64,000 nt of DNA, from NCBI RefSeq assembly GCF_003287355.1, contig NZ_QMIM01000013.1, forward strand, positions 1-64,000, written 5' to 3'. The stretch comes from Halorubrum sp. 48-1-W. GTDB taxonomy: Archaea; Halobacteriota; Halobacteria; Halobacteriales; Haloferacaceae. The notes beneath the pieces are model-generated. The model worked only from the letters and a program-made list of their open reading frames with translations, was not told the DNA's origin and did not search any database. Below are positions 25,701 through 32,302 of the stretch, one piece after another. Each line of letters opens with the position of its first letter. Position 1 is the stretch's first letter. The translations under genes were made by a program, and so were the position numbers.

Positions 25701-27017
25701 CAGACTCCCGATCCCGCGGACCTCCTCGAAGGCGTCGAGAACGCGCTGTAGGGCCCGTTCGACGTTCTCGTCGCTGCCGGCGACCTCCTCGAACACCGCC
25801 TCAACGCCGTCGATATCGGCGACCGACGCGTCCGCACAGACGATCCCGACCTGCGGCATGTCGAAGCCGTCCGCGCCCTCGGCCTCCGTCCGCGTGCGCG
25901 CTTTCAAATAGAGGTTGAACGCCGTTAGCTGACAGGCCCGCATGTCCAGGTCGACGCCGTGGAGGTTGTTCCGCAGGACCTCTCGGGGGATCTCGGCGTG
26001 GTCGACGTTCGTTTCGACCCGCCAGATCCGTTCGAGTACGTCGAAGGCGTAGAGGAGGAAGTGTCCGCTCCCACAGGCAGGATCGATGACTCGAAGTTCT
26101 TCGGGGTGGTCGAAGTCGGTCGGCTCGCCCTCCCCTTCGCTCGGGACGAGATACGTACAGAGATCGGCGATGCCGGGCGATCCCTCCGGCGAAAGCGGGC
26201 GGTTCTTCCGCTCGTCGGGGGAGAACGTCTCCTGCCGTTCAACGACCTCCTGTAACTCGCCGGTGTGTTCGAGGTAGAGTTTCCCGAGCGAGTTGTCGGT
26301 GAGCATCCGGACGACCCAGTGGGGTGTGTAGAACTGGTTCGCTGGGGGGACGTCCTCGGGGTCGAGCCCCTCGCGGTCTCCCTTACGGCGCAGATCGTCG
26401 AGGAGTTCGACGTTGTAGTACTCGTAGACCCACCCGAGGACGTCGTCGGCCCGCCAGACCTCGTCCGGGACCTCGTCGAGAAGTCGACAGAGGTCCTCGT
26501 AGGTGTCGGCGTCCGGGTCGACGAGGCTGTAGGCGGAGGTACGGTCGAAGAGGATCTCGATCTCGTCGGCCAGCCGGTCACACTCCTCGCGGTAGGCTTC
26601 GAGGATGGCCTCGTCCTCCTCGAGGAACTCCCGCATCATGACGGTGTCCCCCGCAGGCGTCAGTCCGCTCTCCATGAACACGGTGACCTCCTCGTCGAGG
26701 AACCCCCTAACTTCCATACAGCGCAGCCCAGCGAGGCGGTTCACGACGGTGTAGCCGACGCCGGTGACGTACCGTTCGTAGGCCTCCCCCCACGTGTGCT
26801 CCTCCAAGCGTTCCAGTTCGATCGCCTCGACTATCTTCCGGTCATCCTCGTCGAACGCGTCGGCGTCCTCGGGTTCGGTCTCGAGGCCGCGCTGACGGAG
26901 CTGGTACGCCACGTTCGCTTCCGCACGCTCCCGTAGGTCCTCGACGACGTCCTCGAGACGTTCACGGTCCGGCTTGTCGAGTTGGGCCGTCCGTCGAGAG
27001 GGAGACTCCCCTGCCAT
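22719..27017 (-). CDS. pglX: BREX adenine-specific DNA methyltransferase PglX, full-length orphan copy
   Basis: 1432 residues, the usual PglX size. Residues 228-243 (QFYTPHWVVRMLTDNS) begin the methyltransferase core. The SAM-binding motif DPACGSGHFLLYAFD is at 312-326, and the catalytic NPPY at 518-521 lies in DVALMNPPYGAEGR, both typical of gamma-class N6-adenine methylases. A long C-terminal half would contain target recognition. In BREX systems PglX marks host DNA and is also needed for phage exclusion. Here it stands alone, 26 kb from the brx operon and on the opposite strand. Its first 42 residues and last 63 or so align with the mini-PglX at 62367-62729, as does its leader. Confidence 0.9.
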   Translation of the reverse strand: MAGESPSRRTAQLDKPDRERLEDVVEDLRERAEANVAYQLRQRGLETEPEDADAFDEDDRKIVEAIELERLEEHTWGEAYERYVTGVGYTVVNRLAGLRCMEVRGFLDEEVTVFMESGLTPAGDTVMMREFLEEDEAILEAYREECDRLADEIEILFDRTSAYSLVDPDADTYEDLCRLLDEVPDEVWRADDVLGWVYEYYNVELLDDLRRKGDREGLDPEDVPPANQFYTPHWVVRMLTDNSLGKLYLEHTGELQEVVERQETFSPDERKNRPLSPEGSPGIADLCTYLVPSEGEGEPTDFDHPEELRVIDPACGSGHFLLYAFDVLERIWRVETNVDHAEIPREVLRNNLHGVDLDMRACQLTAFNLYLKARTRTEAEGADGFDMPQVGIVCADASVADIDGVEAVFEEVAGSDENVERALQRVLDAFEEVRGIGSLLDVRGTLGDLFEDDADVGGMQLTLGDDPRRSHTLGQVLSSLRESVEDHRHGDSLVTRDLRSFVRLLDVLAQEYDVALMNPPYGAEGRMPDSVQEYVEERYTYSPEFYVNFVEVCNTLCASNGRIGMLIPRSFMFKRSFEDFRKDFQGEIGSFDFLAEFGLGILDNATVRTVGTVLRSGTRTREHGTFIRLADPDTGSKERVFTAEVLGDTSGGIRRRYRVELSEFGRLPKSPMSYWTTDEARALFEGSSFVDADVAQIEGDSVADVKTGLQTGNNPRLVRNHWEVSFEKPFYPFAKGGTDAWTLPRTVKTVWWGDDGAEIKRLPSSRPQNTDYYFREGLTWTYIKETGRRFGYYPAGGIFDQKGPMVFPHTCSAWAMQVVLNSTLYHGLFLSLTPDREWNPGDVGRIPYDPSSIESERVEAQAKAQYELFVSQRRGDPTSPYYAGPHVLPDERKRSFVYTNHPHTAHAPAGRTDIDGGSITAETPIPRAVETANERTSSREAAIRSVAERSDELVYDLFDVTEETRRAIETEIRLRGADQPDNLFAEDDRYGHCVALVHHFAMEAVREEPDGIVPLYATDDQPAMLDRIVERFEDAYGEHAEARLAEVDGTLGAASAADEAYPNLRAFLAEDLFDYHVDTMENAPIVWRFTTERLVADSTGEGFACFVDYHGVDTGLFDRLSNRYLEPRKAELRERRSTAARRRDDDSLSASERAEAVEAYEHSTSGLDQIGVFEDVIQELSSPDEREFDVDDRRRVAELAPKVTAFREETRKRVETLSRLRDRTGETWFQDTFSDTFWEHVDERREEWLDTLGELEAACEAYAEPADEPVEAHLADLFDYFNWRLKGSDHYASSGVLFMTYYFEREGADLLDDDGGPRDHLSADERLLASLATGLDDASVVDEAYLESATADVGVDGVADLPPLAEYKALAEEIGDRCETVASRVPSNWADRARSEVTAAGYRPNRKHGVAINLTPLAEAEIVPKTVDEKVI

Positions 27018-27057
27018 GATCCGGTATGGTCACCCCGAATCACAGTAGGGTCATTAA
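27013..27057 (-). promoter_or_regulatory. Upstream leader shared by both pglX copies (orphan copy)
   Basis: Reading towards the gene, TTAATGACCCT-CTGTGATTCG, seven unrelated bases, then CATACCGGATCATGGC end at the start codon. The same blocks with the same spacing precede mini-pglX at 62327-62369. Shared sequence stops upstream of TTAATG. It may be a promoter/operator or the edge of a duplicated cassette. Confidence 0.75.
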
Positions 27058-27131
27058 GTTGTCGAGGGTGTCGTAGAACTCTCACCGAGACGGGTTATTT
27101 CGGTGAAGTATAACGGAACTATCCATCAGAA

Positions 27132-27460
27132 CGCCATTGCTTATACGACGGTTGTTTTGGTAGGGAGCAGAGTGAGCAGAACAGGATCGTTGCCGGCGCG
27201 GTGAACACGTCCAAAGCCCCAGCCGCGAGGACTCGCGCGGCTCGCTGTGGTCCTCGTCGCTCACTGCGTTCGCTCCTGCGGTCCTTACGTCGCCGTGCTT
27301 CGTCCTCGCGGCTACCCCTTTGAATCCCACCCGAACCGCACAGCACCGCACCTCACACCTCCCCAGCCTCGTCGGTGGTCCTCCGCTTCGCGTCGGACCA
27401 CCGACTCCCTCGCGGTCGGTTCGCGCCCTCCGGGCGCTCACCGGCACGCCACCGCATAAT
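27132..27460 (-). repeat. Long hairpin-rich dispersed intergenic repeat
   Basis: The part at 27132-27224 is an inverted copy of the repeat at 122-212. Beyond it come GC-rich hairpins: 11-base perfect arms GTCGGTGGTCC/GGACCACCGAC at 27371-27381 and 27395-27405, and GCGCCC..GGGCGC at about 27423-27437. Short open frames here resemble no protein. From 27461 to about 27600 there is a duplicated CACCTGTAC-GA-CGA-CCC motif and no gene. Confidence 0.75.
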
Positions 27461-27631
27461 CGTTCGTTCCTTCACCTGTACTGACCGATCCCTGCGTCAC
27501 CTGTACCGAGCGAACCCCGTTTCAGGTGTGTAATCAGCGGTAGACGGGCCGTACGGAAACGCCTGTTCAGTCGTGTCAGCATCGATCGGCTCAACCCATG
27601 GCGCTATATTCCCCGACGGATATCGTCAACC

Positions 27632-28957
27632 ATGACCACCCCGATTCACGAGCGACCTGGCGACCTGCTTTCGGAACTCATTCGGTTTGAAACCGTGAAC
27701 CCGCCGGGGAATGAGCGTGCCTGTATCGAGTACATCGACGGCCTGCTGACCGAGGCGGGGCTAGCGACCGAGACGTTGGCCCTCGAGCCCGAGCGACCGA
27801 ACCTTCTCGCGCGCCTGCCGGGCGGCGACGCGCCACCGTTGCTGCTGCAGGGGCACGTCGACGTAGTCCCTACGGACGGACAGGAGTGGGATGAGCCGCC
27901 GTTTTCGGGGACACGGGAGGACGGGTTCGTCTGGGGCCGCGGTGCCCTGGATATGAAGGGGGGTGTCGCGATGATGGTCACAGCGATGCTTCGGGCCGCC
28001 GAGGAGGGAGTCGAACCGGCGGGCGACGTGCTGTTGGTCGTGCTCTCCGACGAAGAGATGGGCGGCGATGTCGGCGCGAAGTATCTGGTCGAAAACCACC
28101 CCGAGCGCTTCGCGGACGTGGAGTACGCCATCGGCGAGTTCGGCGGCTTCCCACTGCGCATCGACGGGACGGAGTTCTATCCGATCCAGGTGGCCGAAAA
28201 GCAGGTCTGCTGGCTCGAGGCGACGGTAACCGGTCGCGGCGGCCACGCGTCGCGTCCGCAACGTGACGGAACGATGCACGCGCTCGGGGAGCTACTCACT
28301 CGACTGACCGAGCAACGCCTGCCCGTGCGCATCACGCCGCCCGCCCGAGAGTTCGTCGAAGCGCTCGCCGCCGAAGCCGAACCCGAGCGGGCCGAGCAGT
28401 TGCGGGGACTGCTCGATCCCGACCGTACCGACGATATCTTGGACGAACTCGGTCCCCTCGCCGAGCGGTTGGATCCGATACTGCACAACACGGTGAGCCC
28501 GACGGTCGTCGACGGCGGCGGGAAGGTGAACGTCCATCCGGCGGAAGTCGAGCTAAAACTCGACGGACGACTGCTCCCGGACGTGACGCCCGAGGAGTTC
28601 CTCGAGGAGATCCGGGAGGTCGTCGGCGACGTCGAGGGTGTCGAGTTCGAAGTCGTGCAGTTCGATGGCGGCGAGAGCAACCCCGTCGACATGGGGCTGT
28701 TCGATCTACTGAGCGACGCCCTGACCGAGAACCACCCCGAGGCCGTCCCGGTCCCGTTCCTGCTCACTGGAGCGACCGACGGGCGGTTCTTCGAGCAGCT
28801 TGGTATCCAGCCCTACGGGTACACCCCGCTGAAGCTCCCCCCGTCGTTCGAGTTCGAGGCGCTCGTCCACGCCGCGAACGAGCGAGTTCCCGTCGAGGCC
28901 GTCGAGTTCGGGACCGACACGCTTTCGACGGTGATCCGGGAGTACGGTTCCACGTAG
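27632..28957 (+). CDS. M20-family peptidase/deacylase (ArgE/DapE-like)
   Basis: 441 residues. The metal site is intact: LLQGHVDVVP, GRGALDMKGGVAMM, LSDEEMGGD. The lid-domain motif is TGRGGHASRPQRDGTMHALGE. The C-terminal ligand region differs from the M20 at 3184 and includes GATDGRFFEQLGIQPYGYTPLKLP, a form seen in the ACY1/CPG2-like and bacterial peptidase groups. A CTATATTC box about 25 bases before ATG 27632 suggests a leaderless transcript. Codon use looks slightly less GC-biased than the core genes, fitting an accessory segment. The substrate is unknown. Confidence 0.87.
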   Translation: MTTPIHERPGDLLSELIRFETVNPPGNERACIEYIDGLLTEAGLATETLALEPERPNLLARLPGGDAPPLLLQGHVDVVPTDGQEWDEPPFSGTREDGFVWGRGALDMKGGVAMMVTAMLRAAEEGVEPAGDVLLVVLSDEEMGGDVGAKYLVENHPERFADVEYAIGEFGGFPLRIDGTEFYPIQVAEKQVCWLEATVTGRGGHASRPQRDGTMHALGELLTRLTEQRLPVRITPPAREFVEALAAEAEPERAEQLRGLLDPDRTDDILDELGPLAERLDPILHNTVSPTVVDGGGKVNVHPAEVELKLDGRLLPDVTPEEFLEEIREVVGDVEGVEFEVVQFDGGESNPVDMGLFDLLSDALTENHPEAVPVPFLLTGATDGRFFEQLGIQPYGYTPLKLPPSFEFEALVHAANERVPVEAVEFGTDTLSTVIREYGST

Positions 28958-29258
28958 GAGGAACGGGCGAGTTACAGACGTGTGTCCGGCAGACCGCCAC
29001 TACATCGACGGCAGTCCATCGACAAACCGAGGCAGGGATCGAGGGACGGCGTCGATCCGAGGCAGGGACCCAGATCCACTCGCACGGACGCGGACCGAAT
29101 CGCACGACGTCGAGGCGACACGGGTGAAGGAGCCGAAGACGCTCAGTTACGTCTCTTGCGGTTCGAGGTTTTAATCAGTGGTTGAGAAGTGCCACTCGGA
29201 TCGGGCCTGCGAGTAAGTAACCCGTACGCTTTTGTCTAGCGTCAGACACGGTACATCC
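28958..29258. other. Intergenic stretch without a recognisable gene
   Basis: About 300 bases with short direct repeats (CGAGGCAGGGA-C at about 29029 and 29060) and no convincing frame. A TTTTAATCAG patch near 29171 and a TTTTGTC patch near 29231, about 28 bases before the next start, are possible promoter elements. Confidence 0.5.
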
Positions 29259-29684
29259 ATGGACGACGCCTTATTCGAACGTATTCTAGTACCGATAGCG
29301 AGTCCCGACGACGCTGAAGAGACGGCGCGTGCGGTTCGGCCGCACTTGGACTCGGATACAACGCTTATTGTAACACACGTAACCCAGGGAACGGCCGCTG
29401 AGACGACGATGAAAACGGGCAGAGATCAGTTCGCAGGAGCGACTTACGAGAGGTTCGTAGACATTCTATATCGTGATGATCTCCAGTTCGAATGGGCGAC
29501 GCTCGAAGGGCGCGAGGTCGCGGAGGCACTCGTCGATGCGATCGAGATGGTGGAGGCGACGCTCGTCGCCTTCACACCTCGAGATATGGACACGTGGGAG
29601 CGGACGATCGCCGGCGACCCAGGTGGTACGCTCATACGAGAGGCAGATGTTCCGGTGATGGTTTTCCCGAACCAGCAAGCCTAA
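29259..29684 (+). CDS. Universal stress protein-like protein
   Basis: 141 residues from ATG 29259. The fold opens with FERILVPIASPDDAEETARAVRPHLDSDTTLIVTHVTQ and closes with VEATLVAFTPRDMDTWERTIAGDPGGTLIREADVPVMVFPN, like a UspA domain. The nucleotide-binding G-x2-G-x9-G(S/T) loop is not clear, so ATP binding is doubtful. It has no neighbour in an operon. The 280 bases after it contain no gene that I can support. Confidence 0.78.
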   Translation: MDDALFERILVPIASPDDAEETARAVRPHLDSDTTLIVTHVTQGTAAETTMKTGRDQFAGATYERFVDILYRDDLQFEWATLEGREVAEALVDAIEMVEATLVAFTPRDMDTWERTIAGDPGGTLIREADVPVMVFPNQQA

Positions 29685-29963
29685 CGGAACCCTCGGAATG
29701 CGGCGCACAGTGCCCTCCCATCGCAAACGGAACTGCGCTACGAAAGACAGGACAGAGGGTTGCGTTTTCCCGTAAGCGTACTACAGAGACAGCGAGAATA
29801 TACACGGAGGAACGCGAGATTCATCCCCCGTCTCTCGCACACCGATTCTATCACCGGTTGAGGATTCAACGGAGTCAAAAACACCCATCCGGTTCCCATA
29901 AACGCCTCACCACGGGTGAAGAGCCGGTTGGTGGCTCGTGACCGATTCGAACGCTCCCTACGG

Positions 29964-30383
29964 CTACGCGGATCCATCGCGGAACCGATCGATCGGCACG
30001 TCGGAGATCTCGTCGTAGTCGTCGTCACCACCGACCAGAAGCGTCCCCTCGACGTGTTCGGCGGTCGCCAGCGCGAACGAGTCGCCGAGAGCCGGGTTGT
30101 AGCCGAGGACGTACTCCGACGCCTCCAGCCACGCGTCGGCGACGTCCACCGTCTCGATGCCGAGGTCGACCAGCCAATCGAGATACTCGTCGACCGTCTC
30201 GCGGTCGTACTTCCGAGCGAGCGTGTACCGCACTTCGGCGAGGTTCACGTAACTGGCGTAGCCGATGGCCCCCTCGACGGCGACCGCGTCGAGATACTCC
30301 TCGACGACCTCGCTCCCGGGCTCGGCGTCGGCGTGCGCGATCAGCGGCTCGGCGTCGAAAACGACGCGGTCGGGCAACGCCAT
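29964..30383 (-). CDS. PIN-domain ribonuclease toxin (VapC-like)
   Basis: 139 residues from ATG 30383; GTG 30386 would add one residue. The PIN acidic residues are seen in VVFDAEPLIAHAD, VNLAEVRYTL and NPALGDSFALATAEH, followed by GTLLVGGDDDYDEI. Such toxins cut RNA, often tRNA, unless held by the partner antitoxin. The start overlaps the stop of the upstream AbrB-type gene (TGATG), so the pair is translationally coupled. It probably stabilises the surrounding accessory DNA or serves in defence; this is inference from context. Confidence 0.87.
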   Translation of the reverse strand: MALPDRVVFDAEPLIAHADAEPGSEVVEEYLDAVAVEGAIGYASYVNLAEVRYTLARKYDRETVDEYLDWLVDLGIETVDVADAWLEASEYVLGYNPALGDSFALATAEHVEGTLLVGGDDDYDEISDVPIDRFRDGSA

Positions 30384-30685
30384 CACTTCTCCGTCGAGGG
30401 ATCCGCGTCGCGCTCTTCGCGGTCCTGCTCGCGCTTTTCCGTGAGGATCTCGGTCGCCGGCCGATCCGTGCTCGCCTCGCTTCGGGCGGCGAACCCGCGC
30501 ATCTCGCTCGGCGAGCGGACGTGTTCGACGATCACTTCTCCGTCCTCAGTCTCTCGGAACAGCACCTTTCCAGGGGCCTCGATCCCGAGCTTCTCGCGGA
30601 AACGTTTCGGAATGGTCGCCTGACCGTGCTTGGTGACGGCGACCACCTCTTTTTCAGAATTGTTTAAATTCTCTGTCTTACTCAT
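30383..30685 (-). CDS. AbrB/MazE-type antitoxin
   Basis: 100 residues. A swapped-hairpin (SpoVT/AbrB) DNA-binding domain is at about residues 14-55: VAVTKHGQATIPKRFREKLGIEAPGKVLFRETEDGEVIVEHV. A disordered acidic tail follows that would bind the PIN toxin. It comes first in the pair and would repress its own promoter, which lies in the A/T-rich TTTAAATTCT region just upstream. It overlaps the toxin gene by one base. Confidence 0.88.
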   Translation of the reverse strand: MSKTENLNNSEKEVVAVTKHGQATIPKRFREKLGIEAPGKVLFRETEDGEVIVEHVRSPSEMRGFAARSEASTDRPATEILTEKREQDREERDADPSTEK

Positions 30686-31180
30686 TATTCATAATTCTAG
30701 AGCGTTCATAGGTAAACGTTTCGCGTGTTACCAGGTGCTCACCCTCCTCCCCCTCACCTCCCAGCGCGTGTGGGTCAGATTCTCGGCGGGCAGTAGAGGC
30801 GTCGAGACGGCTGATCTCAAAAACCGATATATCGAAAAATGGCCGGATCTACGGACGTCAACCTCCGGTCAGGCCCGGTCGATGTTGTACGTGGCACTGC
30901 TTGAAACGGTGACGACATGGTACGGATATGCTGCCGGCGTGGTCATGGCAGGGACAGTGACAGTGATTGTACGAGAAACTCCACGCTGTCCGTTGAGTAT
31001 CTCGACTCCGGTTCAACTGAAAAACGAGTCCGCCCTCCCCGAATTGAACTCACCGAGACAGTCCGGGCGTGCGGCTCGCTTCGCTCGCCGGTCCGGGCTG
31101 TGACTCGTCTGCTCAATTCGGGTCAGTTGTCCCTCACGGACACCAACCGTTCGCTGTCGCTCACGGTTGCTGAGGTTCAG
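30686..31180. other. Intergenic region next to tRNA-Tyr, no supported gene
   Basis: About 500 bases, relatively A/T-rich near 30690-30720 and 30815-30845. A 157-codon open frame crosses it but has no domain, no promoter and poor composition. The notable content is a copy of the tRNA-Tyr 3' end at 31027-31049. Confidence 0.55.
31027..31049 (-). repeat. Duplicate of the tRNA-Tyr 3' end (att-site-like)
   Basis: A 23-base perfect direct copy of 31179-31201, which covers the acceptor and T-stem 3' part of tRNA-Tyr plus two flanking bases. It lies 130 bases downstream of the tRNA's 3' end. Integrases that use tRNA genes leave such copies at the far end of the inserted element, so this may be an att remnant. 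Confidence 0.7.
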
Positions 31181-31254
31181 TCCGCCCTCCCCGAATTGAA
31201 CGGGGGACAAGCCGATCTACAGTCGGCTGCTCTACCAGGCTGAGCTAAGGGCGG
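31181..31254 (-). tRNA. trnY: tRNA-Tyr (anticodon GTA)
   Basis: On the minus strand the cloverleaf is complete. The acceptor stem CCGCCCT pairs with AGGGCGG, with A as discriminator. The D arm is TAGCTCAGCCTGGTAGAGCA. The anticodon arm CCGACTGTAGATCGG has anticodon GTA, and the T arm contains CCCCCGTTCAATTCGGGGG with the TTCAATT loop. No intron is present. CCA is not encoded, as is normal in archaea. Its 3' end is duplicated downstream. Confidence 0.95.
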
Positions 31255-31396
31255 TCACTGAATTCTACCCGCTGGATCCGACTTAAGGGTTCCCTTTCGA
31301 TGGCGGGTCGGTCCGGAATATCGCACGCCGGAACCGGCACGTGGCGATCGATCGCGGCACGCCGCCGTTAAGTCGGTCGCAGTGGGAGTGCCGTGT

Positions 31397-32236
31397 ATGA
31401 GCGACGACGGACCGGAGCGGCAGGCCACCTTCGGGACCGACGGTAGCCTCGAGACCGACACCACGCCGGAGGCGACCGGCGAGAACGACTTCGGCGATCG
31501 AAAGGCCGAAAACGAGACCGACGGGGGGTACAGCCGCTACGCCGTCTCCAGCCTGCTCCAGAAGGCGGTCCGCCGCTCGGACGAGGAGGTCGCGGCGTGG
31601 GCTGCCTGGGAGCTCGCCCGCTCGGGGTACGCCTGGAACCTCTGGGACCGGCTGAACCTCTACGTCGTGGAGGACCTCCGCGCCGGAAGCGACGTCGCAC
31701 TGCTCGTCGAACGCTACGAGGAACTCGCCACCGAACGCTGGGAACCGGGCGAGTGGCGCGGCCGACTGTGTGCGGTCCATGCGGCGCTCGCGGCCGCCCG
31801 CGCCCGCTCGACCCGCGAGGCGGCCAACGCCGACGCCTACTTCTCCGCGGTCGCCGAGGAGCGCGCCGACGCCCACGAACGCGGCGAGGAACCCGACCAC
31901 GACTTCCCCGTCGGCGACCTCGAGGCCGGCGGCGAGTTCGACGTCGCCCTCGACGGCCACACCGGCGAGGGGGCCAAACGCGACCGCGGGACGCGCTTTT
32001 TCAAGACCCACGGCGCACGCGTCGGCCCAGAGGGCGAAGACGGGACGAGCGCCCGCTGGCAACGGCTCGCGATGACGCTCGACGACGACGTCGCCTACTC
32101 GACGGCCGAACTGGATCACGCCGTCGCGCCGGTTGACCCCGACGACCCGTGGGCGGAGCCCGAAGCGATCCGCGGGGACGAAGACGACGACGGCGATACC
32201 GGCCCGGACGGCTCGTTGACCGACTTCTCGGAGTAG
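31397..32236 (+). CDS. Haloarchaeal hypothetical protein with a clamp-loader/MgsA C-terminal-like helical region
   Basis: 279 residues from ATG 31397. After an acidic disordered N-terminus, residues 40-90 read YSRYAVSSLLQKAVRRSDEEVAAWAAWELARSGYAWNLWDRLNLYVVEDL. This is like the helical C-terminal domain of AAA+ clamp-loader proteins (MgsA/RarA), but no P-loop is present. The rest is Ala/Glu-rich helices and an acidic tail. The function is unknown. It precedes the lhr helicase gene by 66 bases on the same strand, so a role in nucleic-acid metabolism is plausible but unproven. Confidence 0.72.
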   Translation: MSDDGPERQATFGTDGSLETDTTPEATGENDFGDRKAENETDGGYSRYAVSSLLQKAVRRSDEEVAAWAAWELARSGYAWNLWDRLNLYVVEDLRAGSDVALLVERYEELATERWEPGEWRGRLCAVHAALAAARARSTREAANADAYFSAVAEERADAHERGEEPDHDFPVGDLEAGGEFDVALDGHTGEGAKRDRGTRFFKTHGARVGPEGEDGTSARWQRLAMTLDDDVAYSTAELDHAVAPVDPDDPWAEPEAIRGDEDDDGDTGPDGSLTDFSE

Positions 32237-32302
32237 GGTGGCGAGGGGGATCCGGCCGTACTCGACACAACCGCTTTGGCCCCGTAGCCCCACGTTCGGG
32301 TC

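Noticed and set aside
27247-27459. 70-codon frame inside the hairpin-rich repeat
   Set aside because: The DNA is a dispersed, hairpin-forming repeat and the peptide is Arg/Pro/Ser-rich without protein-like pattern.
30630-31103. 157-codon frame between the AbrB antitoxin gene and tRNA-Tyr
   Set aside because: No recognisable domain, no promoter spacing, overlaps the antitoxin gene and the att-like repeat.
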